The position numbers and the translations under genes are program-made. From positions 372,001 through 436,000 of the forward strand of contig NZ_CANLDB010000001.1 of assembly GCF_947489365.1 (NCBI RefSeq): a DNA stretch of 64,000 bases. Direction: 5' to 3'. Of the stretch, positions 58,039 to 64,000 are shown piece by piece (the stretch's first letter is position 1; the number at the start of each line of letters is the position of its first letter). Under the pieces are notes generated by a model, which did no database searches, was not told where the DNA came from, and saw only the letters and a program-made list of their open reading frames with translations. Origin of the DNA: an uncultured Nocardioides sp. Its GTDB lineage: Bacteria; Actinomycetota; Actinomycetes; Propionibacteriales; Nocardioidaceae.

Positions 58039-58596
58039 TCAGGGGGCGCCGGCGCCGTCCGGACGGCGGTCCGCGGCTGCCCGGGAACGGAGCTTGCGCA
58101 ACCCCCGGTGCCTCGCGACCCGCAGGGACACCGCGCTGACACCGAGCGCCTCCGCCGCGGTCGCGTTGTCGAAGCCGAGGCCGTCGACGAGCCCCACCGC
58201 GTCGCGCTCGCGGGGTGGCAGCGACGCGATGGCGTCGCGGACCCAGTCCCGGCCCTCGACGGCCACGGCGTGGTCCGGCTCCCGGTCGAGGTGGTCGTCC
58301 ACCTCCCCGGGGTGGGTACGACGACGGTCCGCACGCCGCTTCGTCCCCCCGCTGAGCTTGCGGGCGATCCCGAAGAGCCAGCCCGCGAAGTCCGACGACG
58401 AGCCGTGGAAGTCGGCGATCTTCGCGGCGGCCACCAGCCAGGCCTCGCTGGCGACGTCCTCGGGCGACCCGGCCGTGTCACCGGTGGGTCGGGAGGACAG
58501 CCACGCGACGAGGCGGCCGGCGTGGTCGGCGTACAGGGCGCGCCAGGCCTCCGTGTCGCCACTCTTCGCCGCGGCGACCACCTGGTCGTCACGCAT
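58039..58596 (-). CDS. ECF-type RNA polymerase sigma factor
   Basis: The ATG 58596 gives 185 residues. Region 2 is AWRALYADHAGRLVAWLSS...SPEDVASEAWLVAAAKIADFHGSSSDFAGWLFGIARKLS, and region 4 is AIASLPPRERDAVGLVDGLGFDNATAAEALGVSAVSLRVARHRGLRKLRS. ECF factors direct transcription of stress or envelope genes. The start lies inside the end of the upstream membrane-protein gene (8-base overlap), so the two are coupled. No target promoter was recognised. Confidence 0.92.
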   Translation of the reverse strand: MRDDQVVAAAKSGDTEAWRALYADHAGRLVAWLSSRPTGDTAGSPEDVASEAWLVAAAKIADFHGSSSDFAGWLFGIARKLSGGTKRRADRRRTHPGEVDDHLDREPDHAVAVEGRDWVRDAIASLPPRERDAVGLVDGLGFDNATAAEALGVSAVSLRVARHRGLRKLRSRAAADRRPDGAGAP

Positions 58597-59305
58597 CGGG
58601 CCCCCGGCCCTCGGAGCGGTCCTGCCCCGTCGCCTTCCCCTGACTGTTCTGGCTGCCCTGGCCCTGGCTGCCCTGGCCCTGGCTGCCCCGGCCCTGGCTG
58701 CCCCGGCCCTGGCTGCCCTGGCCCTGGCCTCGGCCCCGGTTGCCCTCGCCCGGGTCCTGGTTGCGCCGCTCGTCACCGCGACCGGGGTTCTCACCGCCCC
58801 GACCGGGGGCGGTCGGCGTGGCCGATGGGGGCGCGGTGGTCGGCGGCGCGCTCGACGACGGACGGTCGGACGGCTCACCGCGGCCGCTGGGACGCTCGGT
58901 CGGTGACGAGTCGGGCGGTGACGAGTCGGGCGGTGACGTGCGCGTCGTGCCCGGGACGGTGGGGGAGTCGGGGCGGTCCGACGGGGTGGCGGAGGGCGTG
59001 TCGGACCCGGTCGGCTCCGGCGTGGGCCGCCGCGCTGGCGAGGGGGCGTCGTCGTCGGACCGGTCCACGATCACCGGCAGCCCGCCGTCGGGGAGGCCCG
59101 GGACGGGCAGGGCACCGGTGGCCCAGGCGCCGCCCACGCCCGCGAGCGCGACGACGACCCCGGCCGTCACGGTCGCGGCCCGGCGTCCGGCCCGACGTGG
59201 CGTCGGGGTGCTGTTTCGCGCCGCCTCGGCGAGCTGCTCGAGCAAGTGGGGCGGCGGCTCCGGCTCGGTGACCTCGAGCCGGAACGGGCGGTCGTCGGGA
59301 GGCAT
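58589..59305 (-). CDS. Single-pass membrane protein with long Gly/Gln/Arg repeat tail, partner of the sigma factor
   Basis: The 238-residue product starts at ATG 59305. The cytoplasmic N-terminus (about 1-45, PFRLEVTEPEPPPHLLEQLAEAARNSTPTPRRAGRRA) precedes one membrane helix (about 46-66). The outside part is Pro/Ser/Thr-rich and then Gly/Gln/Arg/Ser-rich, with tandem GQGSQGRGSQ units. The zinc anti-sigma motif (HxxxCxxC) is absent. It overlaps the sigma gene by 8 bases and precedes it, so it may still be a non-zinc membrane regulator. This is an inference from gene order. Confidence 0.75.
   Translation of the reverse strand: MPPDDRPFRLEVTEPEPPPHLLEQLAEAARNSTPTPRRAGRRAATVTAGVVVALAGVGGAWATGALPVPGLPDGGLPVIVDRSDDDAPSPARRPTPEPTGSDTPSATPSDRPDSPTVPGTTRTSPPDSSPPDSSPTERPSGRGEPSDRPSSSAPPTTAPPSATPTAPGRGGENPGRGDERRNQDPGEGNRGRGQGQGSQGRGSQGRGSQGQGSQGQGSQNSQGKATGQDRSEGRGPDA
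58648..58735 (-). repeat. In-frame tandem repeat, unit about 15 bp
   Basis: The DNA is built of near-copies of CTGCCCTGGCCCTGG (read on the plus strand), encoding the GQGSQ/GRGSQ units of the membrane protein tail. Copy number may change by slippage. Confidence 0.8.
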
Positions 59306-59346
59306 CGCCCACTACCTGCCGCGACCCACCCGGTCCGTTACGTCGC

Positions 59347-60504
59347 TCAGCCCTTCTTCAGCAGCTGACGGGCCATGACCACGCGCTGCACCTGGTTGGT
59401 GCCCTCGTAGATCTGGGTGATCTTGGCGTCGCGCATCATCCGCTCGACCGGGTAGTCGCGGGTGTAGCCGTAGCCGCCGAGCAGCTGGACGGCGTCGGTC
59501 GTGATCTCCATGGCGGCGTCGGAGGCGTAGCACTTCGCGGCGGCGCCGAAGAACGACAGGTCGTCGTCGTTGCGCTCGGACTTCGCGGCGGCGACGTACG
59601 TCATCTGGCGGGCGGCCTCGAGCTTCATCGCCATGTCGGCGAGCATGAACTGCACGCCCTGGAAGCCCGAGACGGCCTGGCCGAACTGCTCCCGCTCCTT
59701 CACGTACGACGTCGCGAAGTCGAGGGCCCCCTGCGCGATGCCGACCGCCTGCGCCGCGATCGTGATGCGGGTGTGGTCGAGGGTGCGCAGCGCCGTCTGC
59801 AGGCCGGTGCCCGGCTCGCCGATGATGCGGTCGCCCGGGAGGCGGACCTTGTCGAAGTGGAGCTCGCGGGTCGGGGAGCCCTTGATGCCGAGCTTGCGCT
59901 CCTTCTCGCCGAAGGTGAACCCCTCGTCGCCCTTCTCGACCACGAACGCGGAGATGTTGCGGCCGCGAGCGCCGTCGGGGTCGGTGACCGCGAGGACGGT
60001 GTAGAACTCCGACTCGCCGGCGTTCGTGATCCACGACTTCTGGCCCGAGAGGATCCAGTCGTCGCCGTCGCGCACCGCCTTGGCGCGCATCGAGGCGGTG
60101 TCGGAGCCCGCCTCGCGCTCGGACAGCCCGTAGGAGAAGCCCTCGCCCGCGGCGAGGCGGGGCAGGTACTTCTGCTTGATCTCCTCGCCCCCCGCGAGCA
60201 TGACCGGCAGCGAGCCCAGCTTGTTCACGGCCGGGATGAGGGAGGACGTGGCGCAGGCGCGGGCGACCTCCTCGATGACGAGGCAGACGGCGAGCGCGTC
60301 GGCGCCGACGCCGTCGTACTGCTCGGGGACGTGGGGGGCGTGGAAGTCGGAGGCGACCAGGGCGTCGTGGGCCTCCCGGGGGTAGCGGGCGTCCTCGTCC
60401 ACCTCGGCGGCGTACGGCGCGATCTTGTCGGTCGCGAGATCGCGGACGGCGGCCTTCAGCTCCTGGTGGTCGTCGGAGAGGCGGAACTGGTCGAAGTCGC
60501 TCAT
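59347..60504 (-). CDS. Acyl-CoA dehydrogenase
   Basis: The ATG 60504 gives 385 residues. It is a full-length FAD-dependent acyl-CoA dehydrogenase: GEGFSYGLSEREAGSDTASMRAKA and SGQKSWITNAGESEFY form the FAD site, RITIAAQAVGIAQGALDFATSYVKEREQFGQ lines the core, and E367 (IYEGTNQVQR) is at the position of the catalytic base. It carries out the first step of beta-oxidation; chain length is unknown. It is divergent from a TetR gene that has paired palindromes between them. Confidence 0.95.
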   Translation of the reverse strand: MSDFDQFRLSDDHQELKAAVRDLATDKIAPYAAEVDEDARYPREAHDALVASDFHAPHVPEQYDGVGADALAVCLVIEEVARACATSSLIPAVNKLGSLPVMLAGGEEIKQKYLPRLAAGEGFSYGLSEREAGSDTASMRAKAVRDGDDWILSGQKSWITNAGESEFYTVLAVTDPDGARGRNISAFVVEKGDEGFTFGEKERKLGIKGSPTRELHFDKVRLPGDRIIGEPGTGLQTALRTLDHTRITIAAQAVGIAQGALDFATSYVKEREQFGQAVSGFQGVQFMLADMAMKLEAARQMTYVAAAKSERNDDDLSFFGAAAKCYASDAAMEITTDAVQLLGGYGYTRDYPVERMMRDAKITQIYEGTNQVQRVVMARQLLKKG

Positions 60505-60534
60505 GGTGCGGGCCCCCAGGCTCGTCGCGTCGCT

Positions 60535-60568
60535 GGTACGGAGTACTGCCGTCATGGTACGCAGTACC
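60535..60568. promoter_or_regulatory. Twin palindromic TetR operators
   Basis: GGTAC-GGA-GTACT (60535-60547) and GGTAC-GCA-GTACC (60556-60568) are 13-bp palindromes with centres 21 bases apart, two helical turns. The second ends one base before the TetR ATG, so bound repressor would block both the TetR and acyl-CoA dehydrogenase genes. Confidence 0.75.
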
Positions 60569-60569
60569 G

Positions 60570-61253
60570 ATGACCGAGTCCACGCGCGAGTCGACCAGGG
60601 ACCGCCTCGTCTCCGCGGCGTACGACCTGTTCGACGAGCGCGGGTACGACGCCACCACCGTGGAGGCGGTCGCCGAGCGCGCTGGCGTGGGTCGGACGAC
60701 GTTCTTCCGGGCCTTCCGCTCCAAGGACGACGTCGTCCTGCCCGACCACGCGGCGGTGCTCGCCCGGGTGGCGGCGCGCCTCGACGCCGTCGCCGCCACG
60801 GCACCACCCGCCGCGGTGGCCACGGGGGTCGTCGAGGCGGCGCACCTCGTGCTCGCCCACTACCTCGCGGAGGGCGACCGCGCCCGGGCCCGCTACCGGC
60901 TGACCCGGACCGTGCCGGCGCTGCGGCAGCGCGAGGTGGCCGGCCTCCAGGCCTACCAGCGCCTGTTCCGGGAGTTCTTCCGCGGCCGGGTGGGCGACGG
61001 CGAGGCCGGCGAGGTCCGCGCCGAGGTGCTCGCCGCCGGGGTGGTCACCGCCCACAACCACGTGCTGCGCCGGTGGCTGCGGACCGAGGAGGTCGGGTCG
61101 TCGGAGACGACCGCCGCGCTGGACCGCGCGCTCGCCGACGTGCTGCGGCTCTTCGCCCCGGCGCCCGGGGGTGGCGCGCGCGTCGTCGTCCTCGAGGCGG
61201 ACGGCGACGTCGACGACGTGGTCCGCGAGGTGCGCGCGGCGCTGGAGCCGTAG
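60570..61253 (+). CDS. TetR family regulator
   Basis: The 227-residue product has the TetR helix-turn-helix at about 10-56 (RDRLVSAAYDLFDERGYDATTVEAVAERAGVGRTTFFRAFRSKDD). The C-terminal ligand domain is variable. By position it controls the divergent acyl-CoA dehydrogenase and itself through twin palindromes; an acyl-CoA ligand is plausible but inferred. The gene has no Shine-Dalgarno and abuts the second operator. Its TAG stop starts a -10 for the next gene. Confidence 0.9.
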   Translation: MTESTRESTRDRLVSAAYDLFDERGYDATTVEAVAERAGVGRTTFFRAFRSKDDVVLPDHAAVLARVAARLDAVAATAPPAAVATGVVEAAHLVLAHYLAEGDRARARYRLTRTVPALRQREVAGLQAYQRLFREFFRGRVGDGEAGEVRAEVLAAGVVTAHNHVLRRWLRTEEVGSSETTAALDRALADVLRLFAPAPGGGARVVVLEADGDVDDVVREVRAALEP

Positions 61254-61256
61254 GCT
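61251..61256 (+). promoter_or_regulatory. -10 element that includes the TetR stop codon
   Basis: TAGGCT begins with the TAG stop of the TetR gene and lies 6 bases before the GTG at 61263. No Shine-Dalgarno exists, so the next mRNA is probably leaderless. Confidence 0.5.
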
Positions 61257-61262
61257 CGCGCC

Positions 61263-62495
61263 GTGTCCGGAGCGACCGTCCTCCCTGAGCTGCCCGTCCT
61301 CGACGCCCCCGAGCAGCGTGTGCTCGGCGCCCTCCTGGAGAAGGAGGTGACGGTGCCCGGCAGCTACCCGATGACGCTCGGCGGCCTACGGACCGCCTGC
61401 AACCAGGCGAGCAGCCGCGAGCCCGTCAGCGAGTACGACGACGGCGAGGTGCAGGCGACCCTGGCGGCGCTGAAGCAGCGCGACCTCGTCGGGGTCACCT
61501 GGGCGGACTCCGGGCGTCGGACCCTGAAGTACGTCCAGCGGCTCTCCGTCGTCCTCGACCTGGCGGCGGACGCCCGGGCCCTGCTCACGGTGCTGCTGCT
61601 CCGTGGGCCGCAGCCGCCGGGCGCGCTGCGGTCGCGGACCGAGCGCCTTCACCCGTTCGCCGACCGCGACGAGGTCGAGGCGGTGCTGTCGGCGATGGCC
61701 GCCGCGGACCCGCCGCTCGTCGAGCAGCTGCCGAAGCGGCCCCGCGAGCAGGACCACCGCTGGCGCCACCTGCTCGGCGACCCCGCCGACGACGAGGCGG
61801 CCGCCCCGACCGCGGCCGTCGCGGACCGCGAGGCCTCCCTCGCCGACGGGCCCCAGGCGCGGGACGTCAAGGTGCGGACGACGTACGACGCGGTCGCGGC
61901 GTCGTACGCCGAGCGGTTCGCCGACGAGCTCGACGACCTCCCCTTCGAGCGGTGGGTGCTGAACCGGGCGGCGTGGCTGGCCGGTGAGCGGCCGGCCGTC
62001 GAGGTCGGCTGCGGACCGGGCCACGTCACCGCCTTCCTCGCCGACTGCGGCGTCGAGGCCACGGGCTACGACCTGTCCCCGGCGATGGTCGAGCAGGCCC
62101 GCAGCCGGTTCCCCGACGGGCACTACGAGGTCGGCGACCTCCGCCGGCTGATGCGTCCGACGTCCGCCGACGGGTGGGGTGCGGTCCTGGCCTGGTACTC
62201 GCTCATCCACCTCGCGCCGTCCGAGCTCACCGAGGCGGTGGCGTCGCTGGTCCGCCCCCTCGCACCCGGCGGGTGGTTGGTCCTCGCGCTGCACGCGGGG
62301 GAGGACCTGAGGAGCCCGACGGAGTGGTTCGACGTCGAGATCGACGTCGACTTCGTGCTGCACCGGCCGGCCGAGGTGGTGGCCGCGGTGGAGGCCGCCG
62401 GTCTGGTCGACGTCGAGTGGTACGTCCGTGGCCCCCTGGCCGCCCGCGAGGAGACCACCGACCGGCTGTACCTGCTGGCCCGTCGGGGCGACTGA
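61263..62495 (+). CDS. DUF480 domain fused to a class I methyltransferase
   Basis: The 410-residue product starts at GTG 61263. Residues 5-165 are DUF480 (LDAPEQRVLGALLEKEVTVPGSYPMTLGGLRTACNQASSREPV), a paired winged-helix fold also known as YceH. Residues 205-410 are a SAM-dependent methyltransferase with the glycine loop VEVGCGPGHVTAFLADCG and GYDLSPAMVEQARSRFP. YceH proteins are often alone in Proteobacteria; fusions of this type appear in Actinobacteria. Neither substrate is known. Confidence 0.88.
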   Translation: MSGATVLPELPVLDAPEQRVLGALLEKEVTVPGSYPMTLGGLRTACNQASSREPVSEYDDGEVQATLAALKQRDLVGVTWADSGRRTLKYVQRLSVVLDLAADARALLTVLLLRGPQPPGALRSRTERLHPFADRDEVEAVLSAMAAADPPLVEQLPKRPREQDHRWRHLLGDPADDEAAAPTAAVADREASLADGPQARDVKVRTTYDAVAASYAERFADELDDLPFERWVLNRAAWLAGERPAVEVGCGPGHVTAFLADCGVEATGYDLSPAMVEQARSRFPDGHYEVGDLRRLMRPTSADGWGAVLAWYSLIHLAPSELTEAVASLVRPLAPGGWLVLALHAGEDLRSPTEWFDVEIDVDFVLHRPAEVVAAVEAAGLVDVEWYVRGPLAAREETTDRLYLLARRGD

Positions 62496-62513
62496 GGCTG
62501 GGAGGATGCCGGG

Positions 62514-63347
62514 GTGCGGATCCGCCTCGACCTGACCTACGACGGCGCCGGCTTCCACGGGTGGGCCGCGCAACCGGGTCTGCGGACGGTCCAGGGCGAG
62601 CTCGAGGCCGCGCTGAGGACCGTGCTCCGGCACGACGACGTCACCGTCACGTGCGCCGGCCGCACCGACACCGGCGTCCACGCCCGCGGCCAGGTCACCC
62701 ACCTCGACCTTCCCGACGGCCTGCTCGCCGAGGCGGCGGGCCGGGCGCGGGACCGCCCCGTCGTCGCCCTGCGCCGCCGGGTCAACGGGGTGCTCGACCC
62801 GGACGTCCGGGTGCGTCGGGTGGGCATCGCACCCGAGGGCTTCGACGCCCGCTTCTCGGCGCTGTGGCGCCGCTACGTCTACCGCGTCGCCGACGACCCG
62901 GCGTCCGTCGACCCGTTGACCCGCGGGCACGTGCTCGCCTGGCCGCGGCCCCTCGACGTCGAGGCCATGGACGCCGCCGCGCAGCGGCTGCTCGGCGAGC
63001 ACGACTTCGCGGCGTTCTGCCGGAGGCGGGAGGGCGCGACGACCATCCGCACCCTGCTCGACCTGCGCTGGGAGCGCTCCGGCGCCGCGGACGGGCTCGT
63101 GGTCGGGACCGTGCGCGCCGACGCCTTCTGCCACTCGATGGTGAGGGCCCTGACGGGGTGCCTGATCTCCGTCGGGGAGGGCCGCCGTGACGTGGACTGG
63201 CCGGCCGCCGTGCTGTCCGCCGGTGTCCGCGACCCCGCCGTCACCGTCGCGCCGGCGCACGGGCTCACCCTCGAGGAGGTCCGTTACCCCGAGGACGCCG
63301 ACCTCTCCGCCCGCCAGACCGAGACCCGGAGGGTCAGGACGCTGTGA
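62514..63347 (+). CDS. truA: tRNA pseudouridine(38-40) synthase
   Basis: The start is GTG 62514 after GGGAGG, giving 277 residues. It has the TruA signature [13 protein letters not shown] with catalytic D52, the opening [19 protein letters not shown] and the [12 protein letters not shown] and [19 protein letters not shown] motifs. TruA converts U38-40 in the anticodon arm. In many actinobacteria truA directly follows rplQ; here about 10 kb of other genes intervene. It overlaps the next gene by 4 bases. Confidence 0.96.
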   Translation: MRIRLDLTYDGAGFHGWAAQPGLRTVQGELEAALRTVLRHDDVTVTCAGRTDTGVHARGQVTHLDLPDGLLAEAAGRARDRPVVALRRRVNGVLDPDVRVRRVGIAPEGFDARFSALWRRYVYRVADDPASVDPLTRGHVLAWPRPLDVEAMDAAAQRLLGEHDFAAFCRRREGATTIRTLLDLRWERSGAADGLVVGTVRADAFCHSMVRALTGCLISVGEGRRDVDWPAAVLSAGVRDPAVTVAPAHGLTLEEVRYPEDADLSARQTETRRVRTL

Positions 63348-63970
63348 GCGACGAGACCGAGACGGAGCAGCAGCACTACTTCAGCGCCGACCCCACGGTG
63401 GCCTTCCGGCGCGAGCTGGTCACGGCCCGGGTGTGGGGCCACGACCTGTCGCTCGCGAGCGGCAGCGGCGTCTTCGCGCGGGGTCGCGTCGACGCCGGCA
63501 CCGCGGTGCTGTTCCGGGAGACCGAGCCGCCGGCGCGCGACGGCGTACGCCGGGTGCTCGACCTCGGCTCCGGCTGGGGCGTGATCGGCCTCGCCGTCGC
63601 CACCGCCGTCCCCTCCGTGGAGGTGACCTGCGTCGACGTGAACGAGCGCGCCCTGCTGCTGGTCCGGGAGAACGCCGCCGCCCTCGGCCTCGCCGACCGT
63701 GTCACCGCCGCGCTGCCCGCCGAGGTCGACCCGGCGGCGACGTACGACGAGATCTGGTCGAACCCGCCCATCCGCGTCGGCAAGGAGGCGCTCCACGAGC
63801 TCCTGCTGACCTGGCTGCCCCGGCTCGCGCCGGGCGGTCGCGCGGTGATGGTGGTCGGCAAGAACCTCGGCGCCGACTCCCTCCAGCGGTGGCTCGACGA
63901 GCAGGGCTGGCCCACCACCCGGCTGGCGTCCGCCAAGGGGTTCCGGGTGCTGGAGACCCGCCGGGGATGA
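63344..63970 (+). CDS. RsmC-like class I methyltransferase
   Basis: The 208-residue product starts at GTG 63344, overlapping truA (GTGA). It has [22 protein letters not shown], the SAM loop [16 protein letters not shown], and the NPPI motif ([18 protein letters not shown]) shared by N-methyltransferases acting on guanine or glutamine. This layout is close to RsmC, which makes m2G1207 in 16S rRNA. Coupling to truA supports an RNA substrate. Bases 63971-64000 show nothing recognisable. Confidence 0.88.
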   Translation: MSDETETEQQHYFSADPTVAFRRELVTARVWGHDLSLASGSGVFARGRVDAGTAVLFRETEPPARDGVRRVLDLGSGWGVIGLAVATAVPSVEVTCVDVNERALLLVRENAAALGLADRVTAALPAEVDPAATYDEIWSNPPIRVGKEALHELLLTWLPRLAPGGRAVMVVGKNLGADSLQRWLDEQGWPTTRLASAKGFRVLETRRG

Positions 63971-64000
63971 GCCCCGGACCGGCCGCGCGTCGCCCGTTCC

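Noticed and set aside
58648..58735. Satellite-like DNA or a recombination array
   Set aside because: The 15-bp units are in frame with and explained by the Gly/Gln/Ser repeat tail of the membrane protein.

Overview
The window is very G+C-rich actinobacterial chromosome. Gene content, the mycothiol-type enzyme fold at 55.6 kb, short-type adenylate kinase, zinc-type S14, frequent GTG/TTG starts, 4-bp start/stop overlaps and apparently leaderless genes all fit the high-GC Actinomycetota. A Nocardioides-like member of the Nocardioidaceae is my best guess; that is an inference from overall feel and repeats, not from a search. No rRNA, tRNA, insertion sequence, prophage or CRISPR array was seen.

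Layout. (1) 1-15.3 kb: an XPB-type helicase (cut by the window edge) and its partner protein; a PP2C phosphatase with two FHA proteins; a small gamma-glutamylcyclotransferase-fold protein; a secreted subtilase; a cold-shock protein; an MFS transporter; DUF3027 and DUF2530 proteins; a MarR regulator with a second MFS transporter. From memory, the order helicase/partner, CspB, MFS, DUF3027, small membrane protein, MarR resembles Mycobacterium tuberculosis Rv0861c-Rv0880, so this is an old actinobacterial neighbourhood. (2) 15.4-19.8 kb: the str operon rpsL-rpsG-fusA-tuf, closed by a clear hairpin. (3) 19.8-31.1 kb: trmB, a proteinase K-like subtilase, a zinc-ribbon membrane protein, a repeat-bearing gap, and a MoxR/DUF58/DUF4350/DUF4129 operon facing spoIIM, RDD and DoxX genes. 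(4) 31.6-41.3 kb: the complete S10-spc ribosomal protein cluster, rpsJ to rplO. (5) 41.4-52.4 kb: secY-adk-map, then two extra genes (an FHA-ABC transporter like Rv1747 and a luciferase-like oxidoreductase), then infA-rpmJ-rpsM-rpsK-rpsD-rpoA-rplQ with a strong terminator. (6) 52.4-64 kb: accessory and metabolic genes (ketopantoate reductase-like, GntR, PfkB kinase, MDMPI-fold protein, GH43-like secreted protein, ECF sigma factor with an unusual membrane partner, acyl-CoA dehydrogenase/TetR pair, DUF480-methyltransferase fusion), ending with truA and an RsmC-like methyltransferase.

How it works together. Most of the window is translation machinery and protein export (ribosomal proteins, EF-G, EF-Tu, IF-1, RNA polymerase alpha, SecY, Met-aminopeptidase). 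Two phosphothreonine-recognition modules are present (PP2C-FHA-RDD/FHA at 3-7 kb and the double-FHA ABC transporter at 44 kb), but no Ser/Thr kinase gene lies in the window. The least explained DNA is in the gaps: a dispersed hairpin with a nearly invariant 9-nt loop and covarying stems (five copies at 13.05, 13.10, 31.13, 31.20 and 46.77 kb), a REPIN-like pair of twin hairpins at 23.1-23.4 kb, and a three-copy 32-bp repeat at 52.4 kb that supplies the last residues of a gene. No wholly new system is obvious; these repeats, the sigma-factor pair and the possible AUC start of trmB are the best candidates for follow-up.
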